From assembly GCA_038030265.1 (NCBI GenBank), contig CM075938.1:47051189-47115188 (forward strand): a stretch of DNA of 64,000 nucleotides, given 5' to 3'. This document shows positions 45,090 through 56,759 of this stretch, piece after piece. Under the pieces are notes generated by a model. That model saw only the letters and a program-made list of their open reading frames with translations, had not been told where the DNA came from and did no database searches. Position 1 is the first letter of the stretch. Every line of letters begins with the position of its first letter. Origin of the DNA: Corythucha ciliata. Taxonomy: Eukaryota > Arthropoda > Insecta > Hemiptera > Tingidae. A program made the translations under genes and the position numbers.

Positions 45090-47780
45090 AAGAGAAAAAG
45101 AGTGAGAAAAAACAAAAATCCGCCCCAAGAGAAAAAGCCCTGTGTGGACGTCGCCACCAGCCGGGCGCGTGCCTCGTGTGTACCTCCTCAAACGGCCCTG
45201 TTTCCTATCTAGTCACCTCGAATTCGAAAGAAAACGCTTTTCGTAACAGATTTGAAATTGCCCGTCGCCTATAGGCGAGCATGATGCAAGTTCATGAATG
45301 TGGAAAGCTTTATCAACTCTCCATATAAAGCGCAATACAAATCTAGCCGCGTTGAAAACACGACGAAAAGAGTGGACAGGGTAGGTTGGGGGGAGGATAG
45401 GCACATTACTTTTCTGCGGTCACGAGGAAGACAGTCCGGCTAGCTCTTCATTATGGGCGTCATCGGGACCGATCAACAGAGAAAAGGGGATGGATAAATC
45501 GTGCAATACCATTGCCACACATACATGCAAGCTCCTTGAACCTCTTGCACTCAAAGTGCAGTTGAACCTTGACCAGAGGATTTCTTGAAGCGCGTGATCA
45601 GTGATGAGATGAGAAAGGAAAATTGCCAAGCGTTTTTTAAAGCCAGAAATGAAAGGCTATACAGCAGAATGCCTGTTTCATATTTTTATTTATCCAGTAT
45701 CTATACTGCCAACTACTGAGAAAGTTAAATTTTTTAAACCAGAAATTCATTCCATCAGCAGAATCAATGATGCACCCATTTTCTTTTAATCGTCACTGGT
45801 GAAAGGGGCTGAGAAGGAGAACAAATATCCGGCCCAATAAAAGTTCAATTAAGAACCCCCCCGGGAAACTTGATTCGATTAATTTTTATTGATTTTTACC
45901 ACTCAGGTGCTCAAAACTTTCAACCTTCAAACTCGTCATTATAGCGTATTAGATTTGCACTGCACCAGGGGCGATTTTTCCACCCAAACTTTTTTTTTTT
46001 TAATATTCGAAGGCAGCGGGTGGATAAATCTCCCAAATGCTAAAATTTATGCAAATGAAAAACGCCAAGTATCACACTATCAGCCAGTTTCAAATCGCTG
46101 TTTTGAATAGAATAAGATAGTACTCAACGTGACGACTAACAATGTGGGTCTTTAATGCGTTGATGGTTACTCATATAGGTACTTATTGATATTGTATATT
46201 CTAGGTGATGTCCGACTTCCCCGAGAGAGTCTAACGAGATTATTTGGGCAGATACGCTCTTTATAAAGATTGCAGTACCTCGGCCCATTATAGTATGTAC
46301 ATAAATTGTTTTTATCATATAATCGACTGTTTCTGGGTCAATTGGTGACATTAGAGGGAAAATCAGTTGTTGTTTTTTCTCTCCAAAGAAGTATAAAAGC
46401 ATTTGACCCATGGGGTATCGGATCGCCGGGCATTTGTTGTTTTTTCACTTGTATTGATCAGACAAACCAATAAAATGTACGTCGAAATAAATACGTCGAG
46501 GACTTGATAACAGAAAATAGACTTCCGTCCGATTTTTGGACGGGAGGGAAAAATTTGAAAACACATAAAAAATAGGTCAGCTGGAAACCCAACCATTTGT
46601 GCAATTTTATTGTTCAAGAGAGAGGTATACCGAAGCATTTTCCAGTATGTAGGTTTAGGCTTATGGAATGAATAGAATTTTAGGATGACTGCGGGACGGG
46701 CGTCACTATTCGCTTGCCGTGAATGAACTGAATAGCCCTGTCCCTAAAATAAATCTTTTAACCCGTCTGCAAAAACCCACTCCCCCCTCAACCATCAGAG
46801 CTACACTTGACTCCTATTTTCGCGTTAAACCCACCCCCACGTGATGACGTAAAAGATTCCTGGATTTTTGCTCCGATGTGAGAGAACCTTTTTTTAAAAA
46901 ATAGGAAAAAGCTCGTTATTTCTCCTACATTCACGTAATAAATAATAAAGCTAGTCGTGAAAAGGATAGGGAATAAAAAAAAAAGAAGCTCATTAGTCAT
47001 TTTCTTTTGAGTACGCCATCAGGCATGCCATGCCTTTAGATCCAATAAAGAGATATTGATGAATTTACATTTTAGACCAGCAATAATTTGTCAGCGTTAA
47101 TTTATATATTCCACCCCTCCAAAAAAATTAGCAAAGCGGTCAAAATTATGACTCGGCAAAGATAGGCTGAGATTGATGAGGACGTTGGGTCCTGCTTGCG
47201 GCATTTTAACCAAATAAGTCGTTTACTAGAGCCCTAGGCAACAAAAAAAAAAGTTGGATAATATTTTCATGGTGTTGTGGCCGACGGCTTCCTAGCGTTT
47301 ACTATAGAACTAAAGTCCCATGGAACAGTATATTGGAGAAGCTACAAGTTTTTGGACTAAGCAATTCAGTCTCGTTGAAAAAAAAAAGGACAAATTAAGG
47401 GTCATTGTGATACTTCTGACTCGAAAATCTTATGAGGTGGTGGGAGGGGGCAACGTTTTTGGCCACCCAGCCAGCAAAACAAGTTTTTTTTTGTTCTTTT
47501 ATTTTATTTTTGGTCAGAGCCTCAGAGGAATCCAAGAAGCTAGAGGCGCTGACGGGGGCCATTGCGGAAGTGCCGCCCTCTGAGGCGTATAGTTTAGGTT
47601 GGGCATAGATGGGGGGGGGGTAAGTATTGAAATTTCGCGCCGTACCTAACTAATTAAAGGACAACAAAATAATATATAACTAAAATGAGCACTAAACGTA
47701 AGAACAGACATCTCATATTTAAACTGCGGATGAGTGCGGAATCAAACTGAGAATAAGGAGCGTCTATTAGGCTGGTTGTC
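45090..47780. other. 2.7 kb without a recognisable gene
   Basis: Frames up to 91 residues on the minus strand (46136-46638) lack known motifs. A G10 run lies near 47610. GGCGGCACTTCCGCAATGGC near 47575 (minus strand) looks like part of a dispersed repeat. Confidence 0.4.
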
Positions 47781-47789
47781 ATCACCCGA

Positions 47790-49010
47790 ATAGACGTTGA
47801 TTTGGCTCCATTCGACGATTTTCAGTGCATGCGCGAGAATTGTATGTTGCCGGTGCTCAGCGAATTACATAGCTGATTACTTCATTCTGCCCACGAAATC
47901 GCTAAATACCTTGAGAAGGCGCACTCACGTGTTGTTCATGGGGGCCAATACATGGCATAATGCTTGGAAAAAGCGATACATTCGTAATTAAAAGTAAACA
48001 AAAGCGATAACTATCTGTTTCTCGACGCAATTTTCAGTCCAAAATTGAGACAAACTAACTGATTCGTGGTGTATAGAAGCCATTTGACGGGTGGAATTAA
48101 AAAAAAAACGCAAAGTCGTGGCTGAAATAATATAAAAAAATCGTTGCTAACATTGAGAAAAAGGCTAATTCACGGGGAAAATGGAGAAAAATGGCCAATT
48201 TGGGGAATAAAAACCCTACATTACGGGTAAACTTAGCCCGCACCTAAGATTATGAAAAACGCTACGACAAAAAATTGAGAAATTGAGATACATCACTATT
48301 TCGAGGGATAAAACGCCAATTCATGGTTAACATTGAGGATAACCTTTATTTCACTCTTAAAACTGAGGAAAAGTGCCTATTCACGGCTGAAATAAATAAA
48401 ATTCCCTAATTCACGGAAAAAAGGCGCTAAAATTGAAAAAACAAAATCGCTAACTCGCGGATAAAATCGCAAAAAGAAAAGTTTGCGACTAAAATAAAGA
48501 AGAGAAAAGTCGCTATTCTAGGCTAGAAATGGTTAAACTTAAAAGTCGACAAATTGAGGGGTAAAAATGCGACAGTGCAGCTAAAATTGAGAAAAAACGC
48601 TAACTCGCGGATAATGTAAAGAAAAAGCGCTAATTCACAAGACAAAAACGCCACTTTGCGGCTTTTGAGGAAAAGCGTTATTTCACAGATAAAACTGGGG
48701 GGGGGGGGACTTAATTCAAGGCTACAATTAGGAAAAGTCTCTGATTCACGTGATAGAAACACTGTAACGTGTAAAGAAAAATCGCTGATGCTAAAATGGA
48801 GTAAAATTAGTAATCCACCAATGAAATTAAAGCGATAAAGTCGATCATTCGCCGATATTAAAATGTTTCAAATGCCTATTCGCGGGTTCTTAAGCCAATT
48901 TTGCGTCTAAAATAGAGGAATAGCGCAAAATTACGGCTTAAAAAAGACAATAATCGCTAATCGGGAATATGCACAAATTCACTGCTTGAAAGTTAACCGC
49001 TCTGCTCGAA
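47790..49010 (-). repeat. family A array with the shared head, second copy
   Basis: Head motif ATTTGGCTCCATTCGACGAT at about 47800, TTTCAGTGCATG after it, then ACGCAATTTTCAGTCCAAAA near 48025, then reverse-orientation A units to 49010. The order matches 31440-31870 over several hundred bases. A G11 run at 48697 interrupts it. Confidence 0.75.
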
Positions 49011-49047
49011 ACCAGAGTGAAATAAAGAAGTCTTCTCGATTAGTTGC

Positions 49048-49740
49048 CAGGCGCGGATCCAGGGTCGGCTTAAGGAGGGGGCCATGACTCCAATCGGCCC
49101 CAAAATGACGAAAATAGTTCATAAGCTTATGAATTCCCGTAAAATTGCAAGTTTTCTTATAAAACAGATAATTCCTTCTGAAATTGACAATTTCTTCGTG
49201 AAACTGACAAGTTTTTTCATGAAATTGATAATTTCACTACACAAAAAATTTCCCTTGGTGAGACATTTTGTATAAATTTTCCCCGAGTGTTGCGTTTTGC
49301 CCACAGTGGGGCATTCTGTGCAAAATCCTCTTTGATGCGACAATTCGCGTGAATAGTGCCTACGGAATGTGCAGTTTTGCATGGATTTTGACCTTAACGA
49401 TCGCCCGAATGAGGCCTAACGCTTAAATATTGACCTGGATGTGACGTTTCGCTCTGAAATGGGGAATTTTTCATACTAAGGACACCTTAATTGTTGCGTT
49501 ATACGTGAATTATTTCCCATTTTCGGCTTCAAATAGGTAGATAATTCCTCATGATAGCAACACAATTTTTTATGAAACTGCCAATTCCTTATACAATTTG
49601 TGAGTTGCGCGTGAATGTTTCCCCCAATGAACTTGCGTTTTGTGCGTTTTGACTCTCACCGATGTGTCGTTTTGAGTAAATTTTGACCTTGGCGTGGCAT
49701 TTAGCGTATCAATTTCTCGAATTTTGCTCACTAAAAAAGC
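49048..49740 (+). mobile_element. CAGGCGCGGATCC-family transposon fragment
   Basis: Starts CAGGCGCGGATCCAGGGTCG then GCTTAAGGAGGGGGCC. Family-C-like units follow at 49130-49230 (TGACAATTTCTTCGTGAAAC and similar), then units with ..GCGTTTTGCCCAC. The far end was not found. Confidence 0.55.
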
Positions 49741-50139
49741 AATTTCTGGGGCTTTCGTTGCCTAATAACGATCGGGGATGGCCCAATTCAGAGACCGATC
49801 TGCATTGGTTTTCGCTGGGCGTTTGAGGTTTGAGGTTACAGGGAGGTAAATACAACTTTTTTCACTGGTAACGCGAAATAGTACATTTCACAACGAGAGA
49901 GCACCACCCGACTCGTTGACGTACGCTTACGAAAACTCGCCGTCAAAGTTCCACTTTCCTCTTGAACTTCCAAACCCTCGGATATTTAGCTCCGAAAAAT
50001 GCATTTTCACTGGTGAAATTTGCAATTTTTATAAAATTAAGACTTGGAATTTGTAATAACACGAATATTCAGACAATAAACTTCCAATTTTGCTGATATT
50101 CGCCCCCCCCCCAAATGTTTGAGAAAAAATTGAGAAAAA

Positions 50140-50500
50140 ATACTCATGATATCGTGGCAATAAAATTCGGAAAAATCGCTTTTTCACGGTTAAAATGGAT
50201 GAAAAGTGCTAATTCACTGCTCAAACGGAAGAAATTGATAATTTGCTGATTAAATTTAGATAAATTGCTATTTCGTGGCTAAAAGTGAGAAAAAGAGCTT
50301 ATTCGGTTGAGGCAAACGCAAACTTGTGATTTCTGGAGTATTATGATATTAAAAAATTGAGGAAAAACGCTCATTCGCGGAAAAAAAACTTGAGAAAAAA
50401 CGTTGACTCACGGCAAAAATTAAGAATCACGCAAATGCTGCGAGGCTAAAATTGGTAAATTGGGAAAAGCTAATTTCACGATTAATGACGCTAATTTCAC
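50140..50500 (-). repeat. family A array, short, reverse orientation
   Basis: Units with GCTAATTCAC, GCTAAAA and GAGAAAA. Preceded by a C10 run at about 50103. Confidence 0.7.
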
Positions 50501-50614
50501 GAATGCCACGGTGGCGTGGTTTACCGATCAGGAGATACACCTAGAGTTTTGAGAAACAATAGCCCCGGGTGGGGTTTGGCCATGTTTATCCCTCTCTCTG
50601 TGTCTCCCAAGGGC

Positions 50615-50687
50615 GTCACCGTGGCGCAATTTGTAGCGCACTGGACTTGCATTCCAGAGGTTACGGGTTCAAATCCCGCCGGGGAGC
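50615..50687 (+). tRNA. tRNA-like sequence, anticodon TGC, probably a pseudogene or SINE head
   Basis: D arm GCGC/GCGC, anticodon stem CTGGA/TCCAG around CTTGCAT, and T arm with GGGTTCAAATCCC, all in canonical spacing. A-box and B-box sequences are present and TTTTTT follows at 50691. The acceptor stem has two mismatches (positions 1 and 4) and the T stem one (49-65), so a functional tRNA-Ala is doubtful. Confidence 0.5.
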
Positions 50688-50707
50688 CCATTTTTTCTCG
50701 AAGCTCG

Positions 50708-51202
50708 AATGAGGAAGTAACACACTTTCCAAAATCATGCTGTCGTGATATTTTGAGTACCAAAAACTCATGAAAACACGATCCGTTCAAATAAAATCAG
50801 GTACTATATTTTTTAATTCGTTTTTAAAACTATTGGGTTGCGGGACCAATTTGAAATAGGCTAGATAGACTGATGACGTAATAACAGCATTCGTATGACC
50901 TACACAATAGCTTCCCACAAATCAAACAGTAGGACTTAGGAGAATGAGACGGACAAGAAGGGGCAATACATGATAACAGCCATGATACGGACGGTTGGGA
51001 GGGGTCACAACCCCTTAACTACGTCACGAGTCACAGACCGGCCGTTTAAGGTAAAAAAAAAAATTGTGAAGTTTTATTATTTCGCTATAAATCGAAATCA
51101 ATCATTTATGCACTAATATTCAATTCCTGGTCATATTTAGTCATTTTCTTTTTTAAAAAAATGTTTCCAGCGATTTTTATTTTTTTATGTTACTTCCTCA
51201 TT
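50708..51202. mobile_element. TGAGGAAGT-family MITE, 495 bp
   Basis: Perfect 15-bp inverted ends AATGAGGAAGTAACA and TGTTACTTCCTCATT. Third copy of the family at 12745 and 32831. No coding frame. Confidence 0.85.
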
Positions 51203-51560
51203 GTGTTAGGGTTTGCCTTCCCGAGTCGTCCGGACATCAGTTTAATTAATTTACATCTTTAATTAAAGTACCGGCGACAGAAGTCCTTGTATCTAGCCAG
51301 AATTTTTCTTGCTGAGGCCTTAGTTGTGAGGAGGCTGTTTTGCGTTGCGGGGATGTGCTACGTTTGGTGTAGATGCTCGTAGACGCGGCACTCGAAGACA
51401 ACGTGGTCAGCTGTTTCGATTTCCTCCCCGCACGCGGCACTCAGGCCTTTCCCGTTGGCGGTGGAAGCTGAATGACCCGTGGTCTGAGATGAGCTGGGCA
51501 GCGCGGGGTAGTTGAGAAAGTTCTACTTCCACCGGTGATGCTATTATGAGCCCTTTCTTT
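51203..51560 (-). pseudogene. non-LTR retrotransposon (Jockey/R1-like), degraded C-terminus and 3' end
   Basis: The minus strand reads LISDHGSFSFHRQR, PECRV, then after a frame change EEIETADHVVFECRVYE, and later ARKILARYKDFCRRYFN before a stop. The CxC...ETAxHVxFxC pattern is the known cysteine/histidine motif at the end of many arthropod non-LTR ORF2 proteins. At least two frame breaks and an internal stop make it dead. The upstream RT is absent. Confidence 0.75.
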
Positions 51561-51659
51561 TTTTGTGGTTATGGCCACGCGGACGTCGAGCTCTAGGCCG
51601 AGCGGGAAGGACTCCAGCTAGCGCGTGCAGCGTGAGGTTGGACCTTTCAGACCACGATT

Positions 51660-51920
51660 TCGTCGCTTTTCAATAAATCAATGTCACGAATTTGGCTCAT
51701 TCATGCCCTAACACGATTTTTTGCTATGCCACACCCCTGTTTTGCTTATATGCTTTCACTCTTTCCAAATTCTTTCGTAGATTTAGCACTTTCTATAATA
51801 TTTGGCATGTTCGAAAAACTAATTCGCGGATTTGGCTCACCCAAAAATCAAATTTTGTCGTTATAGCTCTTTTAATCCTCTGTTTCGCGGATTTTCATTC
51901 TTTCGAAACCTAATTCCATG
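51660..51920 (+). repeat. family B array, short
   Basis: Units AATTTGGCTCA..ATGCC, AATTCGCGGATTTGGCTCAC, CAAAAATCAAATTTTG. Continues after the SINE-like unit at 52214-52260. Confidence 0.65.
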
Positions 51921-51924
51921 GATG

Positions 51925-52213
51925 CGCGCCTCGATAATGGATACAATGCAACCCAGCGGGCCTGGGTTCGAATCCAGCCATTCCCCATTACACTATAAGG
52001 CTACGGCGAGCTGTGACACGTCACACCCGGCTTCGAGTGGGCGTTCCCGGCGATGTGCGTTCAACAAACCGCGCACCGACCGAAACGCCCGCGTAGTACG
52101 GGTGTGAAGTGCACAGTTAGATCTGGGTATGGCGTAGGAGCCCAAGGGAGGCTTAGGCGCCTGCCGGGTTCAAAGCCCGGCGCCCCCGATAAAAAAAAAT
52201 AAAAATAAATAAT
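51925..52213 (+). mobile_element. SINE-like unit with two tRNA-like promoters and an A-rich tail
   Basis: The first module has ATAATGGATACAATG and GGGTTCGAATCCAGCC, similar to a tRNA-Arg A and B box. The second has TGGCGTAGGAGCCC and CCGGGTTCAAAGCCCGG. The unit ends GATAAAAAAAAATAAAAATA, a SINE-type tail. Family-B repeat resumes right after the tail, as expected for an insertion into the array. Confidence 0.65.
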
Positions 52214-52351
52214 TCCATGGATTTTGCTCTTTGAAAACCCAATTTCACTGGGATTCTGGGTCGGGGTAGCTGAAACAGAAGTTATTTTTTCGCGATGACG
52301 TGCGTTTGGCGAAGTAGATGGTCTGCCGCTGGCCCAATAATCGGTGTTCTT

Positions 52352-52377
52352 CGTACCCAAAGCTTGAGAACCCCCTG
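52352..52377 (-). repeat. hAT-like transposon end, minus strand
   Basis: Reads CAGGGGGTTCTCAAGCTTTG on the minus strand, close to the CAGGGGTTCTCAAACTTT ends of known hAT (Charlie/SPIN-type) elements. The partner end was not found. Confidence 0.45.
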
Positions 52378-52559
52378 TGCTAGCTTAATGGGTCGGTTGA
52401 GGCTATTATGGTGTTTTGAGACCCTTCCACGTCAGTCTACCATTTCACCTCCCCCCCCCCCTTTACCGTTGAATTATAGCAGGAAACAGATCCCCAGAGA
52501 ATACAGAACTCACTTGAAAAACGTTTTTCGTTTACTTCTTCTGATACCCTAGAGCACGC

Positions 52560-55370
52560 ACGAATGTGATCGTGATCAGGTCGTATAATATTGTTCAAAA
52601 TTATTTTTTAAAGTTTTAGGAACCATTATTTCCTGTTCCCTGGTAGATGAACAATGAACTTGTTGGACGTAATAAAAATGTGTTTTTACGGAGGATTTCC
52701 GCCGGGCGACAATGCTTATGCAGAGCACAAGAAAATGTGCGCTGTGTTGTCGACGAATTCGTATAGGTACCAAGAAAGTTTAAACTTCAAAATGGTGAAA
52801 TTCGAGGAACTCAATAAAAAAAGTAGGCTATCCTCCCTACATTCTTCTTCTTATTGCATGATCGCTGGTGCATTTATGGAAGTCGTCAATGAGCCTTATA
52901 CAACACAAAGTAATACATTGAAAAACAATACCATAAAATCCCTCCGTTGTCTTATTTCTACATGTAGTGAAAAAAAGATAGTTTCAAGTTTTTTCTCAAG
53001 GATATAGACAAACGGCGGCCCACCCATCAATTGAAATGGGCTAGCCGGTGGCCAGTCACTTCTTTTTCAACGGATAACTAGCATTCGATTCATCCTTTTG
53101 GAACAATGCAAAACCAGCCTTGAAGGGAAAATTGGACTGAAAGAGAAAATTATTTAAAATGTGTGCCAATGTAAAACTTTGAAAAGGAGGACGCTATCCT
53201 ATAGGTCCCGAGAATTAGGTTAAAACATATAATATTATACACCAAACATTTACGTACTGCCCCTAAAATATTAAAAGATGTAATCAAGTTTCCGTCGAAC
53301 CATCGGAACTCTATTCCTGAGGTTTATAGAGAGGGGAAAAGGGGGTGAAAAGTTGTTCGCATTTAAGGAAGTAGATTGACCTCCTTTTTTGTGTATTATC
53401 CAACTGTTTACGAAAAAAAAAGGGCTTGGCGCCGATGGGGGTTGAAGTCTCTTGTTCAGACCACTCCGTTTTATATCCGAGACCGCGAGCTGGGACCTTT
53501 TTTTTTTTCATTTCCGCCATTTCTCCCCCCCCCCCCAACTTGAAGAAAAATGAAGATAGTCTGTTATTGGAAAACATATTTTTCTTATTTCCGCCAACTT
53601 CCAGTCGGTTTGTCGCTTTTTTCGGTCTTTATTTAACTCGTTCAATTTTGCAACCAACACACAAAATACTTCCTTATCATGTTTTCAATACTTCCCAATT
53701 CAGTTATATCATTTTAAAACCAGCGTATGTAGGAAGGAAGAGTTCCTGTATACAGGATTTCAAAATTCGTAATAGAGCGAATGAACCGGAATATTAACAA
53801 GTCTTTTTTTTTTTTTTTGGCTACTATCAGTTATTTATTTCTGCCTTGTCTTTACGCCCACCTACCTCTAAGGATGAAAAAGAAAGAACATTGACCTTCG
53901 CAAAAAAAAGAAAAAAAAGGGAGTTCTCCCTCTCGTCATTCAACAACAAGGGTCGAGCTTAAAAAACCAGCAGACTTCGAGTTCACATTAGCAAATTGAA
54001 TCACGCATGGATCGTTTTGCGAGGTTGATAAGTTAAGTTTACGCATTTTTTCGGTAGGGGGAAAGTGAAAGATGACCGAAAAATCGTATTGCCTGCCTTT
54101 TCAGAGAATTTAGTGAAACCAACGTCTCGTCTCTGTTATGGAAGAACAAAAACATTTAACAGGACGCGTGTTTTATTGGTTGTTAAACAATCAGCGGAGC
54201 ACTTCTCATAGATTTCTTATACAAATGAATATGAATTAGGCTGAGGAACAAATTAACAACTTGTCATGACGGAGAAAAACACGCGTAATATCCTGGTCCT
54301 CGGACAAGGGTAATTTTGAAGGCGTGGAGGGTCTCAATAGCAACGATTTGACGAAGGGGACCCAAGGGGAATCTGAAGAGACCACAGCTGGAACGAAATG
54401 AAACAAGAAATCTGTGTACAACGAGGGGAAACTCATGGAGATTTTTATCACGTTCAACTGGGAAATCAAAAATAACGCTTTACAACAGAACGGTGTTGGG
54501 AACGTGGGACGGGGTAATGGAACTGAAAGGAGTCCGAGTCGAATCGCGTAAACTGTGAGTCGTAAATTATTACCGGTTGGTCAGAAACAATAGCGGGACC
54601 TGTATTTGGCATTTATTATAGTGTGTAAAGGTTTTTACCATTCCACGAATGTCTCAACACCTGCTTCAATGTTTGTTTGAGTCTATCCGATACTATACGC
54701 GAGGCTCACGCGAATTGAGAAAATCAACCAAAGGTATTTTGTTTCGCCATCTCTCCACGTGTTACTTTGAAAGGCCGACAATTGATAAACCTTTGCACTC
54801 AACAGTATATTCCTCGAAATTAACCACAACAGCATTGTTAAAAGGGCTTTTACCACTTGTAACTTGCAAATCTCAGGATACTCTGTCACAGCCCTAATCA
54901 GTCCCTGAATCCTAACGAAACAGTAGGAGCATCGGACTTTATCAATTAATGTCAGAATGTACATGCTTGCAGTACGACGTGAGGTCATTGTAAACGTGAG
55001 CTATTTTTATTATTTTTCATACATCATCCCCGCATGAGAATAACGTTACACTCCCATCAGTTTTTTTTTTTGCTCGGATACCCACTTGACAGTTTAATTG
55101 TGATGAAATTAACGAACGCTTTTTGGCGAGAGAGAAAAATGAAAAAGAAGAAAGAAAGAAGAAAAAAAAAAAAAAGAGCGAAAAAGTTCTTCACAAATAC
55201 CACCCGCCCCCTTTAATCCAATTTACTTTCAATGAGCTCTATAGTATTCTGGACGTTTACTATAGGCTGTAGTATTAGGGAATCTTAAGATTTACCAATT
55301 TCGGAATTTCCAGACACTAGTGGTAAAAGTTCAAATCTTATGAGATATCCGGCTCTTACCAACGGTGGTG
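52560..55370. other. 2.8 kb without a supported gene
   Basis: The longest frames (52654-53007 plus, 117 residues; 53426-53797 plus, 123 residues) show no recognised motif. C12 at about 53525, plus A- and T-rich tracts near 53805, 53902 and 55165. Confidence 0.4.
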
Positions 55371-55379
55371 TGGTTCAAG

Positions 55380-55530
55380 GTCAATATTTTCCTCGCTCAT
55401 TCAGGGCTAAAATTGAGAAAAACGCTCGTTCGCCCGTAAAATCAAGGGGGAAAAACCTAAATTCGCGGCTTAAATTGAGGAAAAACGTCTGTTCACGGCT
55501 AAATTGAGAAAACTCACCAATCCGCGGTTT
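55380..55530 (-). repeat. family A array, short
   Basis: Five degenerate GGCTAAAATTGAGAAAA units. Confidence 0.65.
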
Positions 55531-55849
55531 AGCGATGAAAAGCCTTGGCAAAAATTAATAAGTTCCCAATTCAAGACCCCCAACAGACTCATTTTTAAAA
55601 TTTATAAAAAGGGCTGATTCGTGATGATGATGTTGAACAAATCGGAACTTAGCACTAACTGGAGCACCAGAAATCAACCAAACGGCCAAAAAACTGGGCA
55701 TAATTAGTTAGAGACAGGATTTTTCATGAAATGAACTCCAATTGGGTCCCAACTTCCCAACATCGGCAACTGAAAATTGAGCCAATTAATCCATTCTCCA
55801 AAATTTAGCCTTTAAAGTAAGCATTAAGAAGGCCCCGGCGATTTTTCTT

Positions 55850-56340
55850 TCTTTGAATTTATTCTTTAAATTGATATTTGAATAGTCCAAATCCGTGAAA
55901 TCTGGTCAACCTTTGGACGAGACAAACTTAAAAGTTTGGCTTTTTGATTTGAGTTGAATTTAGTGTGCATTTTTTGAGGAGCGTAATTCACGGAATTGGT
56001 TTCTGAAGCGACTGAGCTGAGTTTGTTTTCTGAAAAGAGCCATCTCTTTAGATCGTTGACAACGAAGGGAAAACTTATAAATTTTGGTCGGAACGGACCG
56101 CAAATTCACGAGAGTTGGCTTAGGAGGAGCCAAAGTCCAAAATTTGAATCCACACCCAGTCCAAGTCCAAGTCCAAACCCACGAAATTTGATTTTGTTCG
56201 TGCCCAATTTGCGAACTTTGATTTCTGAAAGATCCAATTCAACGAAAACATTTTTCAAGGAGAAAAATTCACCGAAAAGGGCCTCGAGTAAGTCGTTTTT
56301 TGAAACGTCTGCAACAAAATTAGCATTTTCTGGATAAAAA
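55850..56340 (-). repeat. family B array, reverse orientation
   Basis: Units with GAAATTTG(A/G)TTTTG and AAAGATCC. A simple CCAAGTCCAAGTCCAA run lies at 56160, and G12 follows at 56360. Confidence 0.65.
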
Positions 56341-56374
56341 AAATTAGATTCAGATGATTGGGGGGGGGGGGCAA

Positions 56375-56545
56375 TGATAGGACCGGTCCTTTTAAATTTT
56401 TACCTAGGTATGTTACCGGTACTTCCAGTTTTTCAAGTTCCTACAGGTACCGTTAGAGGTAGGTATTGAAAATTAGAAATTACCAATAAGGTAGTGCCTA
56501 CCTCTTGAAATTGTAAAAGGTACCTAAATAGGTACTTTCTGTTAC
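56375..56545. repeat. cluster of GGTACC/ACCTAGGT-type motifs
   Basis: About ten TACC/GGTA motifs in both orientations within 170 bp (ACCGGT, ACCTAGGTA, GGTACCGT, AGGTACCT). The pattern resembles the motif-packed interior of a small MITE, but no ends are visible. Confidence 0.4.
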
Positions 56546-56759
56546 ATTTTATCAGAAATAATGAAGATAATGCTAATGGATGAACGGATGGATGGCGAAT
56601 TATTGCCTTTTCTCTACGTCATTGATGAATTAGGGATTTTTCTCTATTTTTGAGGATGATTAATTAGCGAAGGATGGAAATGAAGCGATGGACAAATGAG
56701 TATTTCTTAGGTTCTCGTTGTCCCTGGGTGTGAATACACAGTTGTAGGTATACAGTTGG

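Noticed and set aside
46136..46638. Two overlapping minus-strand frames of 91 residues
   Set aside because: No family motif and different frames without splice sites between them.
52654..53007. 117-residue plus-strand frame as a gene
   Set aside because: No recognised motif, no splice partners, and composition like the flanks. Kept as unexplained sequence.
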